In this document: positions 1-11,650 of the stretch, piece by piece
Numbering within the stretch: position 1 is the first letter of the stretch
Layout of the letters: each line of letters starts with the position of its first letter
Assembly: GCF_949987535.1 (NCBI RefSeq)
Contig: NC_080079.1
Coordinates: 7,134,001-7,198,000, forward strand
Direction of reading: 5' to 3'
Length of the DNA: 64,000 bases
Source of the DNA: Balaenoptera acutorostrata
Taxonomy: Eukaryota > Chordata > Mammalia > Artiodactyla > Balaenopteridae
The notes under the pieces: generated by a model
Databases searched by the model: none
What the model was told of the DNA's origin: nothing
What the model saw: the letters and a program-made list of their open reading frames with translations, nothing else
Position numbers and translations under genes: made by a program

Positions 1-320
1 ATAATTGCTTTACAATGGTGTGTTAGTTTCTGCTGTATAACAAAGTGAATCAGCTATACATATACATATATCCCCATATCTCTTCCCTCTTACGTCTCCC
101 TCCCACCCTCCTTATCCCACCCCTCTAGGTGGTCACAAAGCACCAAGCTGATCTCCCTGTGCTATGCGGCTGCTTTCCACTAGCTATCTGTTTTACATTT
201 GGTTGTGTATATATGTCAATGCCACGCTCTCACTTCGTCCCAGCTTACCTTCCCCCTCCCCACGTCCTCAAGTCCATTCTCTGTGTCTGCGTCTTTATTC
301 CTGTCCTGCCCCTAGGTTCT

Positions 321-3300
321 TCAGGACCATTTTTTTTTTAAGATTCCATATATATGTGTTAGCATACAGTATTTGTTTTTCTCTTTCTGACTTACTTCAC
401 TCTGTATGACAGACTCTAGGTCCATCCACCTCACTACAAATAACTCCGTTTCATTTCTTTTTATGGCTGAGTAATATTCCATGGTATATATGTGCCACAT
501 CTTCTTTATCCATTCAACTGTCAGTGGACACTTAGGTTGCTTCCATGTCCTGGCTATTGTAAATAGAGCTGCAATGAACATTGTGGTACATGACTCTTTT
601 TGAGTTATGGTTTTCTCAGGTTACATGCCCAGTAGTGGGATTGCTGGGTCATATGATAGTTCTATTTTTAGTTTTATAAGGAACCTCCATACTGTTCTCC
701 ATAGTAGCTGTATCGATTTACATTCCCACCAACAGTGCAAGAGGGTTCCCTTTTCTCCACACCCTCTCCAACATTTATTGTTTGTAGATTTTTTGATAAT
801 GGCCATTGTGACCGGTGTGAGGTGATACCTCATTGAACTTTTCATTTGCATTTCTCTAGTGATTAGTGATGTTAAGCATCCTTTCACGTGTTTGTTGGCA
901 ATCTGTATATCTTTGGAGAAATGTCTATTTAGGTCTTCTGCCCATTTTTGGATTGGGTTGTTTGTTTGTTTTTTTTTTTGATATTGACCTGCATGAGCTG
1001 CTTGTAAATTTTGGAAATTAATCCTTTGTCAGTTGCTTCATTTGCGAATATTTTCTCCCATTCTGAGGGTTGTCTTTTCGTCTTGTTTATGGTTTCCTTT
1101 GCTGCACAAAAGCTTTTAAGTTTCATTAGGTCCCATTTGTTTATTTTTGGTTTTATTTCCATTTCTCTAGGAGGTGGGTCCAAAAGGATCTTGCTGTGAT
1201 TTATGTCATAGAGTGTTCTGCTTATGTTTTCCTCTGAGAGTTTTATAGTGTCTGGCCTTACATTTAGGTCTTTAATCCATTTGGAGTTTATTTTTGTGTA
1301 TGGTGTTAGGGAGTGTTCTAATTTCATTCTTTTCCATGTAGCTGTCCAGTTTTCCCAGCACCACTTATTGAAGAGGCTGTCTTTTCTCCATTGTATATTC
1401 TTGCCTCCTTTATCAAAGATAAGGTGACCATATGTGCATGGGTTTATCTCTGGGCTTTCTATCCTGTTCCATTGATCCATATTTCTGTTTTTGTGCCAGT
1501 ACCATACTGTCTTGATTACTGTAACTTTGTAGTATAGTCTGAAGTCAGGAAGCCTGATTCCTCCAGCTCCATTTTTCTTTCTCAAGATTGCTTTATCTAT
1601 TCGGAGTCTTCTGTGTTTCCATACAAATCGTGAAATTTTTTGTTCTAGTTCTGTGAAAAATGCCATTGGTAGTTTGACACGGATTGCACTGAATCTGTAG
1701 ATTGCTTTGGGTAGTATAGTCATTTTCACAATGTTGATTCTTCCAATCCAAGAACATGGTATGTCTCTCCATCTGTGTGTATCACCTTTAGTTTCTTTCA
1801 TCAGTGTCTTACAGTTTTCTGCATACAGGTCTTTTGTCTCCTTAGGTAGGTTTATTCCTAGGTAATTTATTGTTTTTGTTGAAGTGGTAAATGGGAGTGT
1901 TTCCTTAATTTCTCTTTCATATTTTTCATCATTAGTGTATAGGAATGCAAATGCATTAATTTTGTATCCTGCTACTTTACCAAATTCATTGATTAGCTCT
2001 AGTAGTTTTCTGGTAGCATCTTTAGGATTCTCTATGTATAGTATCATGTCATCTGCAAACAGTGACAGTTTTGCTTCTCCTTTTCCAATTTGGGTTCCTT
2101 TTATTTCTTTTTTCTTCTCTGATTGCTGTGGCTAAAACTTCCAAAACTATGTTGAATAATAGTGGTGAGAGTGGACAACCTTGTCTTGTTCCTGACCTTA
2201 GAGGAAATGGTTTCAGTATTTCACCATTGAGAACGATGTTGGCTGTGGGTTTGTCATATATGGCCTTTATTATGTTGAGGTAAGTTCCCTCTATACACAC
2301 TTTCTGGAGGGTTTTACCATAAATGGGCATTGAATTTTGTCAAAAGCCTTTTCTGCATCTATTGAGATGATCATATGGTTTTTATCCTTCAATTTGTTAA
2401 TATGGTGTATCACATTGATTGATTTGCCTATATTGAAGAATCCTTGCATTCCTGGGATAAACCCCACTTGATCATGATGTATGATCCTTTTAATGTGCTG
2501 TTGGATTCTGTTTGCTAGTATTTTGTTGAGGATTTTTGCATCTATGTTCATCAGTGATGTTGGCCTGTAGTTTTCTTTCTTTGTGACATCTTTGTCTGGT
2601 TTTGGTATCAGGGTGATGGTGGCCTCATAGAATGAGTTTGGGAGTGTTCCTCCCTCTGCTATATTTTGGAAGAGTTTGAGAAGGATAAGTGTTACCTCTT
2701 CTCTAAATGTTTGATAGAATTCGCCCTTGAAGCCATCTGGTCCTGGACTTTTGTTTGTTGGAAGATTTTTAATCACAGTTTCAATTTCAGTGCTTGTGAT
2801 TGGTCTGTTTATATTTTCTCTTTCTTCCTGGCTCAGTCTCAGAAGGTTGTGCTTTTCTAAGAATTTGTCCATTTCTCCCAGGTTGTCCATTTTATTAGCA
2901 TAGAGTTGCTTGTAGTAATCTCTCATGATCCTTTGTACTTCTGCAGTATCAGTTGTTACTTCTCCTTTTTCATTTCTAATTCTGTTGATTTGAATCTTCT
3001 CCCTTTTTTTCTTAATGAGTCTGGCTAATGGTTTATCAATTTTGTTTATCTTCTCAAAGAACCAGCTTTTAGTTTTATTGATCTTTGCTATTGTTTCCTT
3101 CATTTCTTTTTCATTTATTTCTGATCTGATCTTTATGATTTCTTTCCTTCTGCTAACTTTGGGATTTTTTTGTTCTTCTTTCTCTAATTGCTTTAGCTGT
3201 AAGGTTAGGTTGTTTATTTGAGATGTTTCTTGTTTCTTGAGGTAAGATTGTAGTGCTATAAATTTCCCTCTTAGAACTGCTTTTGCTGCATCCCATAGGT

Positions 3301-4120
3301 TTTGGGTCGTCGTGTTTTCATTGTCATTTGTTTCTAGGTGTTTTGATTTCCTCTTTGATTTCTTCTGTGATCTCTTGGTTATTTAATAGCATATTGTTTA
3401 ACCTCCATGTGTTTGTATTTTTTACAGTTTTTTTCCTGTAATTGATATCTAGTCTCATAGTGTTGTGTTTGGAACAGATACTTGATACTATTTAAATTAT
3501 CTTAAATTTACCAAGGCTTGATTTGTGACCTAAGATATGATCTATCCTGGAGAATGTTCCGTGAACACTTGAGAAGTAAGTGTATTCTGTGGTTTTTGGA
3601 TGGAATGTCCTGTAAATATCAATTAAATCCATCTTGTTTAATGTGTCATTTAAAGCTTGTGTTTCCTTATTTATTTTCATTTTGGTTGATCTGTCCATTG
3701 GTGAAAGTGGGGTGTTAAAGTTCCCTACTATTATTGTGTTACTGTCAATTTCTCCTTTTATGGCTGTTAGCATTTGCCTTGTGCATTGAGGTGCTCCTAT
3801 GTTGGGTGCATAAATATTTACAATTGTTATATCTTCTTCTTAGACTGATTCCTTGATCATTATGTAGTGTCCTTCTTTGTCTCTTGTAATAGTCTTTATT
3901 TTAAAGTCTATTTTGTCTGATATGAGAATTGCTACTCCAGCTCTCTTTCGATTTCCATTTGCCTGGACTACCTTTTTCCATCCCCTCACTTTCAGTCTGT
4001 ATGTCTCCCTAGGTCTGAAGCGGTCTCTTCTAGACAGCATATATACGGGTCTCGTTTTTGTATCCATTCAGCCAGTCTATGTCTTTTGGTTGGAGCATTT
4101 AATTCATTTACATTTAAGGT
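321..4120 (-). pseudogene. L1 ORF2 (endonuclease/reverse transcriptase), broken
   Basis: Decayed ORF2 of about 1270 codons, close to the normal L1 length. Minus-strand open pieces follow the ORF2 order: endonuclease domain (4067-3840, with RAGVAILISDK and DKEGHYIM; then 3773-3492, with IDHILGHKS), the stretch leading into reverse transcriptase and its first motifs (3103-2291, ending in [13 protein letters not shown]), RT motifs through [12 protein letters not shown] (2330-2049), the second half of RT from just after the FADD catalytic box plus downstream (2047-929), and the cysteine-rich C-terminus (887-621, 581-321, with [18 protein letters not shown]). A frameshift near 2100-2140 separates the RT halves just before FADD. 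Function in the intact family is target-primed reverse transcription. Inactive here. Confidence 0.92.
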
Positions 4121-4172
4121 AATTATTGATATGTATGTTCCTATTACTATTTTCTTAATTGTTTTGAGTTTG

Positions 4173-5092
4173 TTATTGTACGTCTTTTCCTTCTCTTGTA
4201 TTTCCTGCCTGGAGAAGTTCCTTTAGCATTTGTTGTAAAGCTGGTTTGGTGGTGCTGAATTCTCTTAGCTTTTGTTTGTCTGTAAAGCTTTTGATTTCTC
4301 TGTCGAATCTGAATGAGATCCTTGCTGGGTAGAGTAATCTTGGTTGTAGGTTTTTCCCTTTCATCACTTTAAATATGTCCTGCCACTCCCTTCTGGCTTG
4401 CAGAGTTTCTGCTGAAAGATCAGCTGTTAACCTTATGGGGATTCCCTTGTATGTTATTTGTTGCTTTTCCCTTTCAATATTTGTTCTTTGTATTTAATTT
4501 TTGATAGTTTGATTAATATGTGTCTTGGTGTGTTTCTCCTTGGATTTATCCTATAGGGGATTCTCTGTGCTTCCTGGACTTGATTGACTATTTCCTTTCC
4601 CATATTAGGGAAGCTTTGAACTATAATCTCTTCAAATATTTTCTCAGTCCCTTTCTTTTTCTCTTCTTCTCCTGGGACTCCTATAATTTGAATATTGGTG
4701 TGTTTAATGTAGTCCGAGAGGTCTCTGAGACTGTCCTCAATTCTCTTCATTACTTTTTCTTTATTCTGCTCTGCAGTAGTTATTTCCATTATTTTATCTT
4801 CCAGGTCACTTATCTGTTCTTCTGCCTCAGTTATTCTGCTATTGATTCCTTCTAGAGAATTTTTAATTTCATTTATTCTGTTGTTCACCATTGTTTGTTT
4901 GCTCTTTAGTTCTTCTAGGTCCTTGTTATACGTTTCTTGTATTTTCTCTATTCTATTTCCAGGATTTTGGATCATCTTTACTATCATTGCTCTGAATTCT
5001 TTTTCAGGTAAACTGCCTATTTCCTCTTCATTTTGGTCTGATGGGTTTTTATCTTGCTCCTTCATCTGCCGCATATTTCTCTGTCTTCTCAT
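4173..5092 (-). pseudogene. L1 ORF1 (RNA-binding chaperone ORF1p), broken
   Basis: The minus-strand frame 5092-4454 (212 codons) begins MRRQRNMRQMKEQDKNPSDQ. It runs through a heptad-rich coiled coil (NRINEIKNSLEGINSRITEA, then EEQISDLEDKI) into the RNA-recognition region (IQIIGVPGEEE) and PRHILIKLSKIKYKEQIL, all typical of mammalian ORF1p. The C-terminal domain continues in a different frame at 4367-4173 (PARISFRFDREIKSFTDKQK), so a frameshift or stop lies between 4454 and 4367. In the family the trimer coats L1 RNA. The total of about 306 codons is near the usual length. Start chosen at the first methionine after the 5' UTR. Confidence 0.9.
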
Positions 5093-5750
5093 TTTGCTTA
5101 ACTTACTGTGTTTGGGGTCTCCTTTTTGCAGGCTGCAGGTTCATAGTTCCCATTGTTTTTGGTGTCTGCCCCCAGTGGGTAAGGTTGGTTCAGTGGGTTA
5201 TGTAGGCTTCCTGGTGGAGGGGCCTGGTGCCTGTGTTCTGGTGGATGAGGCTGGGTCTTGTCTTTTTGGTGGGCAGGACCGCGTCCAGTGGTGTGTTTTG
5301 GGGTGTCTGTAAACTTACAATTTTAGGCAGCCTCTCTGCTAATGGGTGGGTTTGTGTTCCTGTCTTGCTAGTTGTTTGGCATAAGGTGTCCAGCACTGGA
5401 GCTTGCTGGTCATTGAGTGGAACTGGGTCTTAACATTGAGATGGAGATCTCTGGGAGAGCTCTTGCCGATTGATATTACATGGGGCCGGGAGGTCTCTGG
5501 TGGTCCAATGTCCTGAACTCGGCTCTCCCACCTCAGAGGCTCAGGCCTGACAGCCAGCCGGAGCACCAAAACCCTGTCAGCCCCACAGATTTTGGGAAGT
5601 CTGAGGTCTTCTGCCAGCATTCAGTAGGTGTTCTGTAGGAGTTGTTCCACAGGTAGATGTATTTTTGATGTATTTGTGGGGTGGAAGGTGATCTCCATGT
5701 CTTAGTCCTCCACCATCTTGAAGGTCCTCTCTCTTCACACTATTCAGTTT
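5093..5750 (-). promoter_or_regulatory. L1 5' UTR (internal promoter region)
   Basis: GC-richer stretch upstream of ORF1 on the minus strand, ending near the motif 'aagatggtgga' read on that strand. L1 5' UTRs carry the internal Pol II promoter. I assign this from position and the end motif only; individual factor sites were not verified. Confidence 0.6.
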
Positions 5751-5756
5751 TGAAGG

Positions 5757-6640
5757 GTTCCATACCCACAGATCAATCAAGGAAAATCTTGAGGGCAGAT
5801 ATAGGGAAATCTTCCATTACTCCTGTTGCTAGAGGTTCCACATTTCATCTGGAAAGGATATAAATCTGGCAATCTCACTTCAGGCCTAGCCCATCCACTA
5901 TTTTTCCCTTTGTGCTTAGTCTGTTTCACTTGCTCATAGCAGGCCCCATGCAGAGGCCTTGCCCCCGGCCCTTCAGACCAGAGTTCCTCGTGAAACGGCT
6001 GAGCTGACCCCTCAGCTCGGGACATGTGCTGAGGCTCCTCACAGGACACTCAACTCAAGTTGTGTGTATTCACTTTTGTCTTTTAAAATTAATCAGTAGA
6101 CAGCACACATGCCTGGCACTTTTTTCCTAGGGTACCGCATGCAGTGGTCTTCTTCCCGGCAATTCAGACAAGAGTTCCTAGCGTGAAGTGGCTGCACCTG
6201 ATTCTTGAGCTTGGCGGGCTGTGTGCAGAAACTCTGCACATGACACCTTGGCTCAGCATGGCTGTGTCGGAGAGGACATTTCTTATACTGCTGTCATGTA
6301 CGTTCTGTACGTTCTGAGATTTACCAAACCAGGCAAGTATCACTGGGGGAATGGGGTCATATTTAACCTAGAGGGTGTGGCCTGAGCTTGCTCTGTGCCT
6401 TGCTTGAGCCCGCTGCACAATTGCTCAGTGGGTTGACACTAGCAAGGAGTTTTCCATTACACTAGCTTCTTTCTCCTTTAGCGGGAATGGAACCAGGTTA
6501 CATTTCACCTGTTGGGTAAGGAGTCATGTGGAAACATGCATTACCCAGCACCGATCTGTGATTGATGCCAGTGATGTTCTGAAGAAACTGCAAGTTGCCC
6601 CTATGCCTAATCCCTCCTCCTTTCACTGTAATCAAACTTT
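5757..6640. other. LTR-like or unassigned tract with an internal imperfect duplication
   Basis: No open frame of note. The stretch 5944-6050 is repeated imperfectly at 6135-6246 (offset about 191 bp; shared blocks include 'catgcag', 'ttcaga', 'agagttcct'). The tract's composition resembles an old retroviral LTR U3, but I see no clean TG...CA ends, primer site or polypurine tract. The class is therefore left open. Confidence 0.3.
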
Positions 6641-6644
6641 TAGC

Positions 6645-7030
6645 TGGACTCACAAGCACTGAGAATATGAAGACTACATTTCCCAGACTCCTGTGCAGCT
6701 AGCTAAGGTTATTTAATTCAGTTCTAACCAATAGGACGTGAGCCAAAGTAAGGGTGTATCTTAAAGGGAAGGGACAAGCTCTCCTCTTTCCCTTTGCCCG
6801 CTCCTGCTAGTCAAAGTGAGGACTTGGTGGTCAGCCGTCTTGGACCATGCAGGCAAGGGCAACACGTGAGGGATTGTGGAGCCACAGGAGAGAAGGAGCT
6901 TGTACCCTGACGACTTCATGGAGCAGAACCACGTTCCTGCTCAGACTTCCACATAAGTGAGAAATAGATACCTGTCTCCGTTAAGCCACTGGTATCAGAT
7001 CTTTTTCACACACTGAAACCATTCCTAATA
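6645..7030 (+). repeat. Old mammalian interspersed repeat, family not assigned (LTR-like)
   Basis: From 'tttcccagactcctgtgcag' to 'taagccactggta' this matches the order of blocks I know from a common mammalian repeat: a cleaned-up 'ccaatggga' block, 'ccatcttggaccatg', 'gagagaaataaa...taagccact'. The last part resembles the polyadenylation region of MaLR-type LTRs. The family name is uncertain. Confidence 0.4.
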
Positions 7031-9935
7031 ATGCTGATCCCTTAGAAGCTGCCTGGCTGGTCCCCCCTTAATCAATGCACAATGGAGGCATCTTCCTGGG
7101 AGTCGGGAAGATGACATTTGAACTGGGTCTTGGAGGATATGGAGCTCAGACCAGCCAAATAGGGGAAAGGAGGAAATTGGGAGACACAGGAAGGAGAAGG
7201 GACAATTCATTCATCAGTTTTCTCTAACAGTTCTGAGCACACACACAAGTCCCCAGAGAATGCAGAAGGGATGGTGGAGGAATTCATGAGAAGCAGGAGA
7301 GCACGTACTCAGGTTAAACAAGGGGAAAAAAGTAGGGCGTGGCATCCGTTCGGAGGCTTTTGGTTGCAAGAAACAAAACCCCTGCACAAACTAGAAGTCA
7401 CAGGCTCACAGGACACCAAACTCGAGGTAGATGGGATGCCAGGCAGCGTTGACGGGGCAGCCAACAGTATCACCGAAATCCGGGGTCTCCCATCTTCATC
7501 ATCAACTTTATCCTCCAGGGGTTCTGGGACAGCTGACTGTGGCATTCAGAGCATTCTTTGTTCACCTTCAGAGGGAAAAAGAAATCCTAGCTCTCTCACA
7601 AGTAGGGAAGAACTTTCGCAGAAGCTGCCAGGAAAAAACTCTAGTCTCATTGGCCAGAATTGACTCCTCATTCACCGACAAGGGGAAAGTTTCACCCCTC
7701 ACCCATCTTGCCTTGATCTGGGCCAGTTCCCCACACTGCTTGCTGCTGCACCGTGTGAGGGGGCGTCACCACAGTGCACCCCTAACGTCCGCCTAAAGGA
7801 CATGGGGCCAGAATTTTGAAATATCCAGTCAAATAGCTCAGGTCCTCTGAAATGGGAGAGAAAGTCTTCAGCTCAGAATCAAGACACAGAGAAGCTTAAA
7901 GATTTACCTACCATTTTCTCCCTTCTTCCATTTCAGCTGAAAATGTCAGCTTGGGGTGGGGCGGGGGGAGGGCTGAGAATTAAATGAATAAACAAGGAAG
8001 CCCCTTCCAGCAGCCCAAGGAAGAGCAGGTATTCGCCTGGAGGTAATGTCGAAGGTTAAATACAGAAAAAATAACACAGTACACAATTATAGTTGTTCAT
8101 TCTTCCGCTTAAAATGGGAAGTAAAGGTCACAAATCAAATCACCGCATTAAGTCCAGGAGTCGCCTGCCTCCAGTCACCTCAGTCCCTTTGTTAGGGAGC
8201 CACAGAGGCATCCCTGGCCCGGTTAATTAGAAGGCCAGGGCCCTCTGGAGGGCGGCCACATGGCTAACAGGTGAGCGTCGCTGGGCCCTGGGGTTAATTT
8301 GCCCCATTGAAGCCACGGGCTCCGCTCCATGAAGTTTGCGATGGTTTGAACAAAATGAGAAAAGTAAAGAAGACGTGTTCCTACCAAACTAAACGTAGTC
8401 CATAAAGAACTGTCCTCCGTTCTGGGGCTGGTCCTTCCTACTTTCATGATGCTGGAAAGTCCCCAGTTTTCTAAAATGATGGTAAGTGGAGAAGGTGAAT
8501 TGGGATTTTTAAATGTCTTCCTGACTCAAAGAAAGGAAGAGTTGGCAATTCAACGTCAGTGCCCAGAATTTTGTGTTCTTGATCAGGCTAGACTGTGAAA
8601 TCCATGTACCTGGAGCCACTACCCTCGATGAGGGAGAAGCTTCACCTGTGTCCCTCTGTCCCCTGATGGCAGGGACTCTGAAATGGTTACCTTTATTCTC
8701 TGCATCTAAATGGGCCTGGCTCACATATTGGCCTATCCGACCAAACCCCACACTCACCTCTTCTCCAGACTAAGTCATTCCATTCCCAGGACCATGGATC
8801 CAGGTTCTTGTTTTCCAGCCCTTCCTCCAGATTCATCCTTTGCTCCCGAGGGAGCTGGAACGCCCACCAAGCTGAGCCAGTGCAGGCGCCCTGGGGTAGC
8901 ACCACCGTGGGCCCCAGGCTGGTCAGTTTTGCTCCCAGGAAATGCTCCTTCCTACCCGCTCCGTTGCCCTCACCATCACCCCCCAGCTCCTTCTCTGCTT
9001 CATTCTAACGCAGCCTCACAAACGCTTCCTCCTCGGCACTGCCTGAGCAGCCCTGACCCCCTGACCCATGTACCATCAGTTTGTTCCTCTCTCCCCCTAA
9101 TATTCCCAGCCATCCTGGCTGTAAGGAGAAGACCTCTTAAGTGTAACTCTGCTCTCCTCAGCAATTTCCTTTAACTTGTTCAAGGTGTAGGCACAGTCTC
9201 TCAATTCTAGAAACAGCCCTACAAACCCAAGAAAAGGTTGCTGTGAATGTGCGTGTGTTCCCAGTGAGAATCCAGTTTACACCAAGGTGAGATGCACGTG
9301 GATCCTGGACTCACTGCTCCTCATCTTACACCAGTCACCTGTCAGTCACTCACTGCTCTGGTGCCACTGTAAATCACACTTCTTTCATGAATCTTAATTC
9401 CATTCCACATCTGGCAACCAAAAGCTTTTCTATGGCTCATATCTGCAAAACTCAGGATGGAAGGGAGAGGGATTATTCAGTTAACTTGCTCAGAATAGAC
9501 ATCTACTGAGAGTAACTGAAATCAGAACCAGTGCATGACTCAAGTCTAACGTTTGGAGCAGCGTCTTCTGGAGTGACCAGCTGAGCTGATCAGACTCCCT
9601 GGAAAATGGCCAAGGGTCTGCTTCTTTTTAAGCAACAGCCTTGTGTTTGAGTTTGGTTTTGGATAAATCAATGCTGGGTTGATAGAGTAAGAGATGAGAT
9701 GAAAGAAGTATTAGAAAGTATTCTAAACCCTCTTGCCCTCTGAAGTTTATGAAAGTTGATGCAGAGACGTTGCTATGAACCTGCATTCATGTTACAGACA
9801 ATGTACTCTGGCAGGTGCTAGAGCCTGTCCCCCAGCCCTGGACCCCCCCAGAAAAGACGCTTGATTTCAATACAGCTTGTGAGGGTGTTGATATCCTGGC
9901 CCAGCATAAGAAATAACCTTTTATTTTAGAAAATG
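7031..9935. other. Mostly unassigned, low-repeat DNA; no gene seen
   Basis: About 2.9 kb. The block 7350-7770 may be a very old degenerate repeat. 8060-8460 is repeat-free with retained CpGs and TAAT-type motifs (see findings). 8700-9180 is C-rich and holds a 154-codon open frame that looks like chance: no domain, no splice sites that fit, strong composition bias. Nothing else recognisable. Confidence 0.5.
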
Positions 9936-9950
9936 CCAAAGCTATTTTTT

Positions 9951-10263
9951 TTTTTTTTTTAATGAGGATCTTGAATCAGATGCGTATGTTTGATTGATTG
10001 ATTGATTGATTGATTTTGGCTGTGTTGGGTCTTCGTTTCTGTGCGAGGGCTCTCTCCAGTTGTGGCAAGCGGGGGCCACTCTTCATCGCGATGCGCGGGC
10101 CTCTCTCGTTGCGGAGCACAGGCTCCAGACGCGCAGGCTCAGCAGTTGTGGCTCACGGGCCCAGCCGCTCCGCGGCATGTGGGATCTTCCCAGGCCAGGG
10201 CTCGAACCCGTGCCCCCTGCATTAGCAGGCAGACTCTCAACCACTGCGCCACCAGGGAAGCCC
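9951..10263 (-). mobile_element. CHR-type tRNA-derived SINE, antisense, with extended 3' tail
   Basis: On the minus strand the head 'gggcttccctggtggcgcag' carries the Pol III A box (tggcgcagtggt), and the B box is 'gggctcgaacccg' on plus. A 15-bp target duplication 'ccaaagctatttttt' lies at 9936-9950 and 10264-10278. The tail is unusual: SINE body (to about 10016), then a TTGA/TCAA tetranucleotide run (about 9989-10015), then 28 bp of non-SINE sequence (9961-9988), then the terminal A/T run. Confidence 0.93.
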
Positions 10264-10278
10264 CCAAAGCTATTTTTT

Positions 10279-11030
10279 AAAAACAGTTGCAATAGTACAG
10301 TGATAAGTGCTCATATACATTTACCTATACAACTGTGTTCATCGATTATTAATATTTAGCCACATTTGTGTGCTCTCCCTCCATCCCTCCCTTTCCCCCC
10401 TCCTCCCTCATACATAATGAATTTTTTTTTTTTTGCTGAACTAATTGAGAATAAGGTGCAGAACCGTGACCTGCAACCTTTAAATATTTCAGCATAGATT
10501 CATAGGAACAAAGGCAATCTCTTGTGTAATCACAGTCTAACTATCAAATTTGGGAAATGTAACCTTGACACAATGCTACTGTCATAGAGTCCATACCCAA
10601 ATTCTCAATTGTTCCAAGAATATCTTGTGAAGCAGCATTTTTCTGACTCAGGATCCACTCTCTGGACGCGTGGTGCATTAACTCTCATGGCCCTGGTGTC
10701 CATGGCTAGCCTGGACCAAATCTGCAGCCTGTCTGCCTCCGTGACACTGACAGCTTTGAAGGGAACAGCCAGTTGTTTTGAAGTGTGGCCCTCAATTGGA
10801 GTTTGTTGGGTTAGTCATTAAATTCGGGCCACGCACATTGGGCAGAACCATGACACGTGACAACGGGTCCCAAGTACCCATGTTAGCTCAGCCCTCCATG
10901 GGTGATGTTGGCACTGACCACTTAGGTAAGACACTACCTGCCAAATTTCTCCACTGTAAAGGTACTTCTTTTTTTAAATTATGATCTATAAATAATGTGT
11001 AGCAAAAATGCTTTGAGACCTCATTCAGAG
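10279..11030. repeat. Ancient L1-class repeat fragment (probable)
   Basis: The order of blocks ('gccacatttg', 'aattgagaataaggtgcag', 'tttaaatatttcagcatag', 'gatgttggcactgaccactt', 'ccaaatttctccactgtaaa') matches a common old mammalian LINE-derived repeat. The pyrimidine-rich run at 10373-10410 is part of it. It is strongly diverged, and orientation was not settled. Confidence 0.45.
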
Positions 11031-11059
11031 TTCTCAGCTAAATAGTGGAAGGGATAAGC

Positions 11060-11140
11060 ACGAAGCTAAATGGGTCACAATCTCTGCCATCAAGGAGTTC
11101 AGTCTGGCAGAAGACACAAATAGACAAACACTACATATGA
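11060..11140 (+). repeat. L2-like fragment
   Basis: The block 'ctgccatcaaggagttcagt' followed by 'agacaaac' resembles the L2 body (catggagcttacattct...agacagac). Short and weak. The rest of 11031-11340 is unassigned. Confidence 0.3.
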
Positions 11141-11339
11141 TGCAGCCTCCAATCCTTTGAGAAAGGAAGCAGGAAGTAAACAGATTCATCAACTTCCCAC
11201 ATACAAAACCAAACAAAATAAATGCTATGGTCGAGGTCCAAGCTAAGTGCAGTTACCAAAGGACCGAACACCTAATTCCATATGTAATGACTGAGAAAGG
11301 TTTCCCAGGGACGTACCAAAAATAGGGAGAGTCTATGGG

Positions 11340-11650
11340 CAAAGCACCTGCAATTATAACAAGCCAAGTCACAGAAGAAAAGGTGCAAATAAACAATAAA
11401 CATGAAAATATGCTCAACCTCATCAGTAGTCAGGGAAATGCATGTTAGCATAATGTTCTTAACCCATCATAGAGTGAAAATTTAAAAGTGTTGGTAATAT
11501 CCAGTGCTGACAAGGGTACAGAGAAGTTGGTGAGAGTGTGAACTGCTACCTCTTTGGAAAGAAAGCTTGCAGATCTACTAAAATTTTAAACATCAACGGA
11601 TTTTGACCCAGGTCTCTATTTGAATCACTCCCTGAGATCAAGAAAGGCAT
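11340..11650 (+). repeat. Ancient L1 (L1M) fragment, ORF2 3' part
   Basis: 'aacatgaaaatatgctcaac' followed by 'atcagtagtcagggaaatgc', then 'agtgctgacaagggtacagag' and 'tttgacccag' follow the conserved L1 ORF2 C-terminal order. Highly diverged with no usable frame. Confidence 0.7.

Larger units (their letters stand above)
1..5750 (-). mobile_element. Nearly full-length LINE-1 (antisense), 3' end cut by window edge
   Basis: Read on the minus strand this is a complete L1 order: 5' UTR (about 5750-5093), ORF1 (5092-4173), a short spacer, ORF2 (about 4120-321) and a 3' UTR (320-1). The last few bases and the poly(A) tail lie beyond position 1, so the target-site duplication cannot be checked. The 3' UTR is the same type as the L1 ends at 51068, 58446 and 63172. 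Frameshifts and stops split both ORFs, so this copy cannot move itself. The 5' boundary is uncertain by tens of bases; the L1-like 'ccaccatctt' motif at about 5710 (L1 5' ends often carry 'aagatgg') places it near 5720-5760. Confidence 0.93.

Noticed and set aside
129..409. Short open frames in 3' UTR of L1
   Set aside because: The same frames recur at 51051-51245, 58598-58871 and 63192-63422 because the L1 3' UTR is repeated; not genes.
8710..9174. 154-codon plus-strand frame
   Set aside because: C-rich composition explains the lack of stops; a second frame overlaps it and nothing supports coding.
10006..10359. 117-codon plus-strand frame with a CpG-rich start
   Set aside because: Lies on the antisense of a SINE; CpGs come from the SINE, so neither a gene nor a CpG island.
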